This document shows positions 43,901-56,260 of a stretch of DNA of 64,000 nucleotides, one piece after another. The notes beneath the pieces are model-generated. The model was not told the origin of the DNA, ran no database searches, and was given only the letters and a program-made list of their open reading frames with translations. A program made the position numbers and the translations under genes. Within the stretch, counting starts at the first letter, position 1. Every line of letters starts with the position of its first letter. Source of the DNA: Vicia villosa (lineage: Eukaryota; Streptophyta; Magnoliopsida; Fabales; Fabaceae); NCBI RefSeq assembly GCF_029867415.1, contig NW_026705409.1:124001-188000 (forward strand), given 5' to 3'.

Positions 43901-46858
43901 TGCTCCTTCATTTGTGCAGACAATGAGCAACTAACCATCTGGATTTGGGAGTTCTCCGAGCGTAGATAAATTTGATTTAGAGATTGAGAAACAATTAGTA
44001 AGAAAGTTGTAGAATTTTATCTGTCTTCTTGCTTGCTCTGGAACAACTGTGAACCTAAATTAGGAGAGAAGTAATTACTAAAAGCTGTCTATGCAGGATT
44101 CGAGAGGAGGTCTCCCTCCACATATCAATACCAACTACCAAACTCTCTACCTTCTCTGCCTATAGCCTAACCAATTAACTATTCTAACAGCTCACAAGAT
44201 CTGCCTCTCAACTAACAAGGCCTCTGACTAATGGGGCTGACCAAATTGATTCCTTGGCCCCACTCGACTTCTTATTTCTCATGCTTTAAGCCTTCCAACG
44301 GGTGCTAAAAATTCCCTCCCATCATTCTATACCAATAAATAAAATCACAATTACCATTTGAGGTTTTAGAGTCTCCTCCTTTTTATCCTGCTTTGATTAA
44401 ATGCTAAATGACTTTTATAAATTTCACTCATGCAAGTCAGCATTCAGTGCAAAGCAACAATAACAGTCAGATGTGGCAACTGATATATTTTGTACAATGT
44501 TGAACTACCATTAAAAGCTAATGTGGACAGTGGACCCATTAGTTTTTTCATCTCAATATCAAAAGTCAATAAAATAAATGAATTTTAGAAGTAACAAAAA
44601 CCATTTTGGCTAAGTTTCCTTCTAGTGTTCATTTTTAGCATGAATATTAGTACCGACACATTTCAGTCAAAATCTTGGTGACAAGGTCTGCTAACCTACT
44701 TACTTGTATGTTTATAATATCAGGTTTGGCCAATCAAATCATCTGTTAGTTTATACCTGTATAAAATTATATCAACAAATCATGTAAATTGAAAGGAAAT
44801 TTTTGAATCTTAGAGACTGCCTAGCTTTTCTTATTGTTTTTTCCAATTCTAGTTGTGTCTTCTGTTCATTAAGCAATAAAGTCACAACAAATTCCAAATC
44901 CCAACAATGGACATGAGACTTAGTTTAAATTTCATGTTATAAGGGAATTGATGGACGGAATAACAATTTGATAAATGTTAGGGATGAAAACCAACATAAT
45001 TGGGGCCAAATGATACTCATAACAGACAACTTCTTCAATCATCTTAAAAGTTAGCCCAGTTCTATGGAACATACTAGGTAATCAAAAGTAGCATTGATAA
45101 AAAGCGGATGCGTCTTATCATTTCCCCGTTAAAAAAATACATATAACATGCAAGTGTAATCATCAATCAGGAGATTTCATCCATCACGAGAAAGACATTC
45201 TAAGAAAATAAATCATGATAATATAGGAAAAAAAAAAACTAGCATACTCGATGTTAAGGTAAGCAATTATTGAAAAGCAATAATAACAACATAGTTAACT
45301 TAAAAAAATAAAAAATAAAAAAAAGCGATCAGTTTGCAAGGAAACTTCATTGACATTTTCACTTATGATCAGACAAGGAATCAGTTCTACTATTTTCCAT
45401 TTCAGCTATATTGTCTCATATATTTGTAAATTGTAAATACAACATTACCTAATACTCAACTTCTACCGTTCAACATAGTATTAAAGTTTTAAAATGAAAT
45501 TAACAACCACAATTTAAACCACAACATTAATCTTTTAGAAGTTTCAATTAACTAAGTATCCAAATCACTCACATTTATCCCTAACCTTTTACAATATTAT
45601 CAATTGTAGTAGCATGTCCGCAATTAGTACCATTTAACAGATCAGATTCTTCAGTAGTAAACAACTTCCTTTAGAGTTTAATAAGTAATTAAGGGTATGT
45701 TTGGATTGGTGATATGGGATGGAATGGAGTGGTAACTAATGAGGTTCCATTGTTTGGATTAGCTGACAATGGATGAAATGGAACCTGATGGAATACATTC
45801 CAATTTCCATCCAATTCCCCAATTTTTTTGTTTCATCCAATTTTGGGGTGAATGTGATGGAATGAGACATTTAAAAAAAAAAACAAACAATGGTTATATT
45901 CCGGGTTGCTAAATTGCAGCTACAATGTTGCAGAACTTGGACAGATCACTATTGTTCTGCAATACACTATTTAGCATATTTGAACTGGACTGCATAGCGG
46001 AATTTGATCGACTATCCATGATTGACAACACTGATTAACTTAAAAAATAGATCCTGATTTTCTTATCATTAGTTTACATTACTTACTTCACTTTATGCTC
46101 ACTCATGAGAAATACATCTAAGTTCAGAATCACATAGAGTTTAACCAAATTATGGTAACGCCTTCATTTGATTTCATCAAAATTGCAGTAATACTACATT
46201 ATTCAATATATCTACCTCAGATTCAATCCAATTGCATAACATAATTCAACTCACACAGAACTTAAACATCTACAAACAACAATGAAATCAACGAGAGAAT
46301 TACCTTACACACCGAAACCGCGGTTGACCTAGCCCGATCCAACACCGAACAATAAACAGCATTAAACCTAACTCCCTGAGATTTCAGAAAAACAGCCAAA
46401 GCCCTAGCCTGCCGTTTCCCATTCGGCGTCAACACCGCCTCCGAACACCTACCACCAACCAACTCCGGCGCCAAATTCAACTCACATTCCCCATGACAGA
46501 TCAAATAAACCTCCACAACCTCCTCCTCACTCACCGACGAAAAACTCCGCGAAAACATCCCCGTCGCCGGAGGCGACTGAAGCGGCGTCGGCGGAGCCAA
46601 AACATTATACGGATCCCACACCTTGATCGACGGACCGAGCCGCGGAGTTCCGAGAGACGAGAGTTGCGGAGAAAGCGGAGAAGCTGACGCGTGGCACGGA
46701 AGCATTTCGGGTTCTTGTTCTAGAACCTTCTTGACTATAAGGTGGTTACGTAATTGGGACCCACTTATATGGCCGTTAATGTTGGTTTCTTCTTCTTCTT
46801 GTTCTTCTTCTTCGTCATCGCTATCTTCGACGGATTGTGATGAGTGATTCGCACCCAT
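40922..46858 (-). CDS. Phosphoglycerate mutase-like (histidine phosphatase) family protein
   Basis: Two exons, 46304-46858 and 40922-41629, join in frame to 420 aa across a 4674-bp GT-AG intron. Residues 1-8 (MGANHSSQ) fit an N-myristoylation signal, so membrane attachment is likely. An acidic stretch (11-25) and a Ser/Pro-rich linker follow. The phosphatase domain starts near 115 with VYLICHGECELN, GGRCSEAVLTPNGKRQARAL and VYCSVLDRARSTA. It continues in exon 2 with GNWEG and FAAPSGETLRQVEFRM. The catalytic RHG motif of the family reads CHG here (Cys121, codon TGT), so the usual arginine is missing while the histidine remains. The last ~110 residues are Ser/Asn-rich. Substrate unknown. Confidence 0.88.
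41630..46303 (-). other. Large intron of the phosphatase-like gene with probable old insertions
   Basis: Far longer than the exons. On the minus strand 44400-44040 looks like LTR sequence (words such as GTTAGAATAGTTAATTGGTTAGG), followed by a degenerate coding-like stretch around 43970-43680. This may be an old retroelement in antisense to plus, but I could not identify its family. About 45690-45880 begins GGGTATGTTTGGATTGGTG and holds inverted GGAATGGA/TCCATTCC words, resembling a MITE. ORFs in this region give no recognisable proteins. Confidence 0.4.
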
Positions 46859-47922
46859 TTTTTTATTTTATTATTACTATTGTTGTTGTTCTCGCTTATA
46901 AAACGACGTCGTAGATCTGAAGAGAGAAATAGATCTGGGTTTTCTGAAATTTGTAACGTATCGAAGGAATCTCTGAATGTGTGTGAATATGAAGAAGAGG
47001 AAGAAAGTCGCTAAACTTTACACACAAACTTTTTCAGAAATAATATATATTTATTTTTGAAGAATTTATGAAAATTAACTTATACTAACAATTGAGAAAA
47101 AAAAATATACAAAGGACAGCTATCGTGAATTAACTTTACACTATGAATCAATCATAATTATATTAAATGCTAACTTATCAATTGAATAACACTAAAATTA
47201 TTTTAAATTGTCAATATATTATCTTTAACCTCATAACAATTTATAAACAATAATATAAATTATTTCTATAAATTTTTACAAATAAATTGTTTGAACTTTA
47301 AAAGTGTTGGTCTTAATTTGATACAATCATATCTTTATTATTTGCAATTAAGGTAATATCTTTATTATTTGCTATTAAGGTAGCATAATGGATCGAATAA
47401 TCTATTATGGATCAAATCGAGTTTTTTTAAGTTTGATACAATCAAATTTGTTTTTAACAAATTTTTTTTATTTGTAACTTCATAATTAATAATGCTCGTA
47501 GCACAATCTATTAAGCATCAGATCGAGTTTTTTTAAGTTTTCAAATTCGTCTAAATATTTTTACTATAAAAAAAAGTTTTTGTGTTTATTTCAAAACTCA
47601 CAAGTTTTTTTTAAAAAAAAAAAAAGTTTTTTGTGTTTATTTCAAAATTCACAAGTTTTTTTTTTAAAAAAAAAAACCTTTATGAGTGGGCAATGGGTGG
47701 TTTTAACCAAACCTAACAGAAGGCAAGTGATGCAACTAATAAGTGAGTGTACCCACCAATGTGATTTGATTAAGGGACGAGGACGACTAAAATGTCCAAT
47801 TCAAACGATGTGTGATTGTCTATCTTTAATGAACTTTGTATTACCTCATATACGTTGAACAATCGATTTTAAGTACAAAAGAGGATAAATTGTGGTATTT
47901 AAAATTGAGTTTAAAGGTAGTT
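46859..47922. other. Upstream flank of the phosphatase-like gene; short tandem duplications
   Basis: The first ~200 bases are its 5' UTR and promoter. About 47340-47530 repeats words such as TATCTTTATTATTTGC and ATCGAGTTTTTTTAAG, and 47572-47685 is a two-copy tandem of about 57 bp (GTGTTTATTTCAAAA.TCACAAG plus T/A runs). The region may also be the 5' LTR of the element that begins at 48431, but the LTR start was not found. Confidence 0.4.
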
Positions 47923-48073
47923 CACTGACAGTGTAAATAAACTTTACACATACATTCAATCAAAATCCTTACACTTGCCATGTCATATTAATTTATTTTA
48001 ATTAAAATTGTGTTTTAATTGGATACATGGTTGTGATTGGTTGACAGTGTAAAAATATTTTACACTGTCAGTG
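47923..48073. mobile_element. MITE with CACTGACAGTGTAAA termini
   Basis: Starts CACTGACAGTGTAAA and ends TTTACACTGTCAGTG, a near-perfect terminal inverted repeat over a 151-bp AT-rich element. Elements with these ends are common in legume genomes. I could not see a clear target duplication. Confidence 0.75.
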
Positions 48074-48839
48074 CATATCCCTTTTTCTCTTTAAAATTTA
48101 AGATTACTTTAGTGATTTTTCTTAATTATACATGAAATTGTGTTAGTAATTTATTAAGAATAAATAGCATCGGAAATAAAAACAGTAAATAGCATAAAAT
48201 AAAGAGAGTAAGTGTTAGAGAGATTGCACTATATATTTATCCAGGTTCGATTGATTGTTGGCCTACTCCTTTTCCTAAGAGATCTTCTTGAGATTTTGAT
48301 TATATACTTTGGGTGTGTGGTTGTATTTTATTGGTGTATTAGCTTGTTCAAATTTGCAATTCTTATGGAGACGAATTATTTTGTTACTTAGACGAGATTA
48401 GTACAATAGCTAGTTAAGTCATCAAATTTTTGGCGCTGTTGTCAGAGATTGTTGATATTTTCAACAAGGCAATATTTGTGAAATATTTTTAATTGTTAAT
48501 TTTAGTTTTATTAGTTATATTTTTCATTTAAGTTTCAATTTTAATTTTATACTCTGATTATGTTCTATTTGGTGCAGTGCTACTAAGGTATTGTTTATTT
48601 ATTTATGTGAGGTTCTGATTCGATACTGATACTGATAGAACCAGAAATCAAAAGAACAACGTGAGCAATTCATAAAGTGAAACTAGAAACATTATAAGTT
48701 ACAGAAGAACCAAAAAAATAAAGGGAAAAGATGATAATTCAACCACGACAAACATTGGGGGATTATTGCAGGAGAATTTATGTTAGACAAATATCTTAAT
48801 TTAGGATTTTAACTAACTAATCATGTAACTTTTGATATT

Positions 48840-49830
48840 AAGAATTATGTACTTTCACGTTTAAAGGATAACACATTCAACGGGCAAGCAATAAGAGACC
48901 CTTGTGAGGATCATGATAAATTCTATGAGACATGCTCGATGTACAAGCCAAATGAGGTTACTGGTAATTAGGAAAATTTACGTTTGTTTGGTTTTTCTTT
49001 TATAGGTTGCGCTAAGGATTGGCTGGATGCATACCAAATGGTACTATTCATACCTAAAAATAACAGGAAGAATTTTTTTAGAGAGGTATTACTTAAATGC
49101 TCAATTCGTGGATAAAAAAGTTGTAATTTCCAATTTTGATCAGGACGAGTTTGAGTCATTGTCTAATGTATTGGAGAGGTTCAAGTTGTCACTTAGTAAG
49201 TGTCAAAATCATAATATGAGTTCCATGGAACCGATGGCACACTTTATCAGTGGGCTGAAAATCCAAACGAGAATGTTTCTCGATGCCTTAACTGGAGGTA
49301 CATTGAGTACAAAGAATAAAGATGGGGTAAAGACACCAACTAAAAATATGTGCCAGAATGAGTATCACTCAAGTGACCGAGCGGTAAAACAAAAGGGTGT
49401 TCTTAAAATTGATTCGAATAAAGCATTATTAACTCAAATAGAGGTATTTTCTAATCAGTTATCTGCGTCCCAACTAGCACAAGCGAATGTGAGTAAAATT
49501 CAGACACTCATGTGTGATTTTTGTGATGACGGGCGTGTAAAAGGAAACTTTACACCAGAGGTTAAGAGTGTTGAAGCTCAATACACAAACTTTCAAAAGA
49601 ATAATCCTTGTTCCAAAATCCTAATTTTAAGTGGAGAAACAATCAAATCTTGAATGCTAATCAAGGAATTCAACAGGTTCCTCAAGCACCTCAACAAAAA
49701 CCATCACATCTAGAGGAAACCTTGTCCAACTTCATGAAGGCAACTCATACAAGTTTTGAACAAGTTAGGAAAATCAAGAATATACGTTTAAAACACAAAG
49801 GGAGATGACACAAAATCAAATCACCATGAA
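48840..49830 (+). pseudogene. Athila-type gag relic
   Basis: One frame reads FYETCSMYKPNEV, a stop near 48969, then ENLRLFGFSFIGCAKDWLD. After a frame change near 49040 it continues FLERYYLNAQFVDKKVVISN, LERFKLSLSKCQNHNMSSME and HFISGLKIQTRMFLDALTGG. These are the conserved blocks of plant Ty3/gypsy gag (retrotrans_gag). The solo LTR at 49873 interrupts the coding text, which resumes after 52003 with a CKAIELRSR-type piece. Confidence 0.75.
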
Positions 49831-49872
49831 CAAAAACATTGAAGCCTCTATAAATATTTTGGAGATGGAAAT

Positions 49873-52002
49873 TGTAACACCCCTCTAATACCCCACGGCA
49901 ATTAACAAAATTAAATCAGAGTAAACATGCAAAGGGTGTCACAATTCAAAAATAAAAGAAAACACACGTTCGGCATATGTCATGCATTCACTGAAACATC
50001 TGAAATTATAACTCATTAGATAAAAATCATGTTTACACAGCGGAATCAAATCATCAAGTCAACATTACATTGTTAATGTATCAGACTTCAAATAAAATAA
50101 AGAATAGAGTTATAATCGAACTCAAAACATCGCGTCCCCAGTGTTACATCTATCAGAGCATGACACCGACACAACAACTAAACCGACTTATGAGCTAATC
50201 CTCACCAAGTCGAAAGCAGCTATCCTCAATCTGAAAATGTCAACAGTAAGGGTGAGTCTCATCATAGTTAACAAATGTTATTGCATCTTAAATAACAACA
50301 CATCATAGTTATATTATTCACCCAATTTCATCATATTCAGATTATCAGGAACATCCATCGCTTACACAAACATCAACAGAACACATCTTTCAAACAGACA
50401 ATCATACTCAACATTAATTCAACAAAGCACACGACCAACACGTCATCAATATTTATAACACTGGAATACCTCCAATCATGTTATAAAAGTATGCATATGT
50501 ATGAACTGACACTATGCATGTGGTACCAACATCATCAAATGGGAATAACCCATGACCGATCCAACATCATCCAGATACGGCCCTGCCAGCACAGATTCCA
50601 CACAATGGGAATCATGCCCTTCACTGATCCAACACACCCTTATGGATACAGTATCATTAATGAACATGAATGAATGCAACATATACAACATACTATACCA
50701 TCGTCAAGTCTAATGAGTAACATCATCAAATACCCATTTCGTCATCATTATCATCATCATCAAAGTATGTTTATATACATTAGCATCATTCAAATACAAC
50801 CAATCATCATCATCATCATCATCATCATTAAAGAACATACATGTGTCCACATCAATCATCATCATCAATAATAAGAACACACATGTATCCACATTATTCC
50901 AAAACAAATCAGTCATCATCATACAACTCTCAACAAATCATCACATCATAATGTTTTTCAAAACAACATCTTATATTGTCACATTTCATCATATATGTCA
51001 ACAATACATCATCCAATTAAACAAATCGTCACATGATTAATATTTCAACATAGCATGTATTTAACACATCTCATCACATATATGTACAATACATCATACA
51101 CCAAGAAATAAAATCATATTTAAAAATAATTGGATTCACACCTCATTTCATCATTTAAACACGTAGGTTATCTCATAAGATTCATCGTGCTCGAAACGAC
51201 ACTAAAAACGGACCTACGGTTCGAAAGTTACACATCATTTAACGTTTCCAAGAAAACAACTTCGCTACAGCACGCGGCGCAACCAAAGTTCGCGGCGCGA
51301 CCTGAAGCATACAAACACGTTCGCGGCGCCAACCTATGCACGCGGCGCGATGCGAGAAAACAAGTACGCCTTCGCGGCGCCAACACTGGGACGCGGCGCG
51401 AACTGGCGATTTCACAGACTTTCGGTCTGCGTCAGATCCTGCGATCTCACCCAATTTGAGTCCAAAACTGACTCTAAACATCATATACAGTCAGTTAATC
51501 ATCAATTGCATCATTATTCATCATCACACATCAAAACAACACATAATCAATCAATAATTCATGCAATTTTCATCAATTCATAACCTCCCTAAACCCGACA
51601 TATAATCCAATTGACTCAACAACATCCCCAATCAATATTATTATCCAAGAACACAATAATAGATGATAACCGGAGAGTCCCCCCTTACCTTAGCCAAAGA
51701 TTCTTGATTGGTCTCTCCCTCCATTGCTCCTCTTCACGTACCAGCTTCCCAATCCCTCATCTCATCTGCTCTGCTTTTCACGTTCCTTTTTTCCTTTCTC
51801 CCAATTTTCCTTATTTTTATGAAAAATAACATTTTAATTAGTAAAGGGCTTTACTAACATAGCACCCCCTCTTTACTAATACCACACTTGGCCCAACACT
51901 ATAAACCATCTTTCTTCCAATTAAATCCCACAAACCACCAATAATTCTAATTATAAATTAAATTTCCATCTAAATTAAAAATTAAAATATACGGGTGTTA
52001 CA
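49873..52002. mobile_element. Solo LTR, copy 1 (about 2.1 kb), inside the Athila-like element
   Basis: Ends TGTAACACCCC..GGGTGTTACA, flanked by a perfect 5-bp duplication GAAAT (49868-49872 and 52003-52007). TG..CA ends, a 5-bp duplication and no internal coding region mean a solo LTR. The reverse complement of the element at 54293-56260 begins TGTAACACCCCTATAATACCCC, against TGTAACACCCCTCTAATACCCC here, so both are one family in opposite orientation. A GC-rich array of GCGGCGC words lies at 51270-51410 and (CAT)n runs at 50740-50870. The direction of transcription is unclear. Confidence 0.88.
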
Positions 52003-52459
52003 GAAATCATTCAACTGTTTTGATAAATGGAAACACAAGCTAGTTCAAGTGGGGCATTTATTGGTACCACTGTACATAACCCAAAAAATGAAAGTTGCAA
52101 AGCCATTGAGTTGAGGAGTAGAGTGGTACCTTCGAAATAAAGAGTGAGTAAGGAAAAAAAGAATCGAGCGAGGTTAAGAAAAAGAGTGGAAAAGAAGTGG
52201 TAGTTGAAGAAGAGGTTGAGAATAATTCTGGGAGAGAAAAAAAGTGAGGTAACGATTTAAAGTTGATGATTTTTTGTTCTCAATTGATTTTGTAATTTTT
52301 GATATGCCTGAAGATTCTGATACATTATTACTGTTGGGAAACCATTCTTGCAATAGGTAAAACTCTCATTGATGTCGCACTTAGGAGTTAATATTAAGTT
52401 TTAACGACGAAAAAATTGTCTTCAACGTATTTGAAGTGATGAAACACAGAAAAGAAAAC

Positions 52460-52790
52460 CCTTAGTGTTACCAGATAGACATGATGAAAGAAAGATCGAA
52501 AAAGCACCACAAAAAGAATCCGGTGAGAAGAGAATTTATGGTAGGACAAAATGTTTGGCTGTATAAACCTCGATTGAGGATACTCCTTAATAAGTGGACA
52601 TCTAGATGTTTGGCTCCTTTTTTCATTAACAAAGTGTTTACAGATGATGTTATAGAAATACAGGATCTCAAAAATTCACACACTTTTACCATGAAAAAGC
52701 AAGAAGCTAAGATTCTATGCAGGGGATATGAGATACGAGTCGAAAAAGTATCTCTAACAACCGCAGAGCCTTAGACTGAAAGAGTCAAGC
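52460..52790 (+). pseudogene. Ty3/gypsy integrase C-terminal relic
   Basis: The frame from about 52481 reads KKHHKKNPVRREFMVGQNVW then LYKPRLR, APFFINKVF, VIEIQDLKNSHTF and AKILCRGYEIRVEKV. This is the C-terminal part of the integrase of Athila-like elements (RREF.VGQ.V.LY..RLR...PF.V..V...VEI.D). Upstream RT and the integrase core are absent, so an internal deletion joins gag to this piece. Confidence 0.7.
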
Positions 52791-52929
52791 TAATGACCTC
52801 AAAAAAAGCTTAGTAGGAGGCAACCTATCAACTTTTACTTATTATCACAATTTAAATTTCTTAAAATTTAATTTTATCGTGTGATGTTATTTCCTTTATT
52901 GGTTTGCTATTTGTAGCATGTTGTTATAA

Positions 52930-53110
52930 AAGGATTTGTCACACGCTCACGATGGCTCCGTCATGGTAGCGTTGGTGATATATCAAGGTCGTGATGTATT
53001 CCATTGCGGTCGCGATGGAGACTTTAGAAAGAGACCTTGGGCATTGCAATTGCGAAGCACTTCATTGTAATCGCGATGCAATTTATTGTGATCACGATGG
53101 ATGCGCTACA
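52930..53110. repeat. TCGCGATGG-type word array
   Basis: Words close to (G/A)TCGCGATG(G/C) occur about eight times in 180 bases, in otherwise AT-rich DNA, between the integrase relic and the downstream ORF relic. Confidence 0.6.
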
Positions 53111-53239
53111 GGACCTATAAATTACCATTCTTTGCATATTTCTTGTGCTACTGCTTTTAGAAACTCTCTCTACCCACTTTATTCTCAAACTTCTTGCTTT
53201 ATTTTGTTGTCTTTGTGTACTCTTTGTTACAGAGATATG

Positions 53240-54240
53240 GCCTAAAAAAGAAGCAAAATTTATCAAGCCTTAACATCATCTGCACCACTCATTCAAGATG
53301 TCATACTCTTCCCAAACTACCAATTCTTGTCACAAGCTCGCGCTGAAAAGTACCTAAAGGTGAAAGATTACAACGTTGTGAGTGAAAGAGCTTTAGATGT
53401 TCAAGATTTGGAGGGCTATGAAGAATTTATCATCATGTTTGAAGAGAGAGTATTTATGAGGTTTAACAGTTTGATTAAAGAAACCAACAAATCCATTAGG
53501 TTGGATTTTTACACCAATAACTCTTTGCAACCTCACAAAGACTACATTTCTTATATGCAAGGTAAAGTATGGATTATAGTCCTTCTAAAATTAATTAATT
53601 ACTTCATCTCCAACCTCCAAATAGGTGTAACATTCAGAATAGAAGGGGTATTAGCATGATAAAGAGAATGTGTGAGAGGATGGAATAAGAGTTTTTTCAG
53701 CCTGAAGTTGAGTGGTTATTGTGAAGGGTAAACCATTGAGGCTGTGCATTAGGCAGATGCGCCCAATCCCAAAATCATGAGCTTCCTTTATTATCAAACT
53801 TTAGAGGATGTATCTAACCCGTCTAAATTTATTGTGAAAAGATGTATGACTCTGATGGCAATTCTAAACCAGGAGCCAATTGATGTTGGGTTGTTAATTG
53901 CTGAAAATATCAAGTACATGGTTGATTCACCACAACGATCTTGTGGCTATTTTATGTTATTAATTAGTTATGCAAGTTAGTTGGGGTTCCAAGTCACCTT
54001 GATGATGTGATAGTGAGTCTTATGCTCCCAATCAATAACAGAGCCATGAAAAGAATCCTTATACATCCAATTAATGCAAGTGACCAAGATGAAGCACAAA
54101 AAAAATAGCAAGATCAATTTTACCATCCAAGAATCCATCAACTTGAAGGATGTCAGTAGCAACAACAAGCACCTAACCGCTTGTAGATATTGGAAGAGTA
54201 TGCATTTCGCATGATAAGTTAAGCCAATGAAATTTCACCC
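53240..54240 (+). pseudogene. Relic of the post-pol ORF of Athila-like elements
   Basis: Frames read YQFLSQARAEKYLKVKDYNV and SERALDVQDLEGYEEF, matching the start of the 'putative plant transposon protein' domain found downstream of pol in Athila-like elements. Later pieces include ISYMQGKVWIIV and the downstream block YYQTLEDVSNPSKFIVKRC. The frame is broken by stops (for example 53657-53659). Family assignment is by recognition of the pattern. Confidence 0.55.
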
Positions 54241-54292
54241 AAATTCTATGTTGAACCACCAAGATTTTGGAACGAGTTATCAGGCTTCCTAT

Positions 54293-56260
54293 TGTAACAC
54301 TCCATATTTTCATAGTTTATTTTTAAATTAATTTAATTGAATTATTTGGAATTATTGAGAGCTAGTGAGAAATTAAGCAAATGGACTTAAGTCGTGATTA
54401 GTAAAGAGGGGGTGTATTGGTAGGCCCTATTACTAATTAAAATGGTTTTATTTTATTTTTCCACAAAATAGAGGGATTGTGAGAAAAGAAGAATAGAACC
54501 AAGAGAAGAGAAAAAAAGCTTGAACGTGAAAAGAGAAGAGAAGCAGAGAAGTGCGACAGAGGAAGAGCGAAGAATCAACCTTCAGGTAAGGGGGACTCTT
54601 CCATTTATCTTCTTTTATGGGGTTATAGGTAGTAGGATAGATTGAGCATGTTTGTTTGTATCAATTGAGTTACGTTTAGGTTTTAGGATGTTAGGTTGGG
54701 ATTGGGACAATTTGATGAAAGTCACACGATTTGGTTAATTCTGGATGTTAGATACTGATATGATGTTAATAGACTCTTATTGTGTGCTGGATGTGTGTTA
54801 TAATATGTGTTGTTTCATTGTACGTGAAATCTGGTAAAAATGGAATCAGTTTGGTAATGATTCGGTGAAATAAGGATAGAATCGTAGGCTGTTTTCTGCG
54901 ATTCGGATTCCTGGAAATCGGTTTGGCGCCACGAACTGCTTGGCAGAAAGCCGGGAAGTTTTTATGTATTCAGTACGCGCCGCAAGCACATGGTTGCGCC
55001 GCGAAGGCGTACTTCTTTTCTCGTTTCGCGCCGCGAACACATGTTTGCGCCGTGAAGTGCTTGGCAGAAGGTTAAGGAATTTTTTTTACTCGCTCAGTTC
55101 GCGCCGCGAACCAATGTTGGCGCCGCGTGCTGTTAGTAACAGGCCATTTTGGAAAGTTTTAAGGAGGCATAACTTTTAAACTGTAAATCAGATTTTGGTG
55201 CCGTTTTGAGCATAGTAAAACTAATCAAATGATTTGCATAATAAAATAGTGTTTTGGGTCGTGAGCCGAAATTATTTTAAAAACACTCGATTTTATTTAA
55301 TTGTGGTGGTTTATGCATACAGGTACATTAATGAATGTTTACCGTTATGAGGTCGTGGTTGTAATTGGTGTTTGTTATACATACATTGTTGATGTAAAAT
55401 ATGTATTCTATTTGGTTGAGGATAGCATAACTGTGTGTGGCTATTGATTACTGTATTGGTTGATGATTATGACATTTGGTTGGTTTATGTGGATGATGAG
55501 CATGTTATGGTTAATACATGCATTTCATAATCATTACGTGGCTGGTCCTTGATGATGGTGGATCAGTGGTAGCTAACTCCCATTGTGTGGAATTAGTGAG
55601 TGGGAGTTGTCGTATCCTTGACGATAGTGGATCGATGAGATGGGTTATCCCTGATTTTGGTACCACATGCATGTAGTTACATTGCATTAGGTTACTTGTG
55701 TTATTATAACATGAATGGAAGATTGTCTAATGTTATAATACGTGTGATTGTGTATTGGTTGTGATTAATTGTGTGTTTGGGAATCTGATCGTAACTGTAA
55801 TTGGATGAATGATACGTGATTGATATTTTACTATCTATATCTTATGACATTAGTTAAATGTGAATGAGACTCACCCTTACTGTTGTTGTTTTTCAGATTG
55901 AGGAGTAGCTCTCGTACTTGGTGAGGATTAACTCGTCAAGTAGTTCGTTAGAGTCAGTTGGGTCCGTGTCATGCTCTGGTCGTGTAACACTGGGAATGTG
56001 GTTTAGAGTTACTTGTTAAACTCTTTTATTTGGGTGGATTGCTTATGTTGGTGTTTTAAGTCTATGACTGGTTGTTTGATTATTCAGATGTTAAATATAA
56101 TTCCGCTGTGTTAACATGATGATCTGAATAAGTTTGGTTTGACGTTCTCTTTTATGGCATGACATGAGTATTGCTTAATTATATGGAAGTTGTAATGCCC
56201 TTTTTCATGTTACTCTGAGTATTGTTAAATATTTATGCGGGGTATTATAGGGGTGTTACA
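54293..56260. mobile_element. Solo LTR, copy 2 (about 2.0 kb), inverted relative to copy 1
   Basis: Ends TGTAACACTCC..AGGGGTGTTACA, flanked by a perfect 5-bp duplication CCTAT (54288-54292 and 56261-56265). Reverse-complemented it aligns with copy 1 (49873-52002), including a GC-rich array of GCGCCGCGAA words at 54925-55135. The plus strand at 54570-54600 reads CAACCTTCAGGTAAGGGGG, which looks like a splice donor after a purine-rich leader. The same text is present in inverse form near 51680 in copy 1. Confidence 0.88.

Noticed and set aside
42194..43969. ORFs of 90-140 aa in the phosphatase-like gene's intron
   Set aside because: No recognisable domain and no codon-like structure; the region looks like old repeat sequence.
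50674..51583. ORFs inside solo LTR copy 1
   Set aside because: They come from (CAT)n runs and the GC-rich word array and are not conserved as proteins in the sister LTR.
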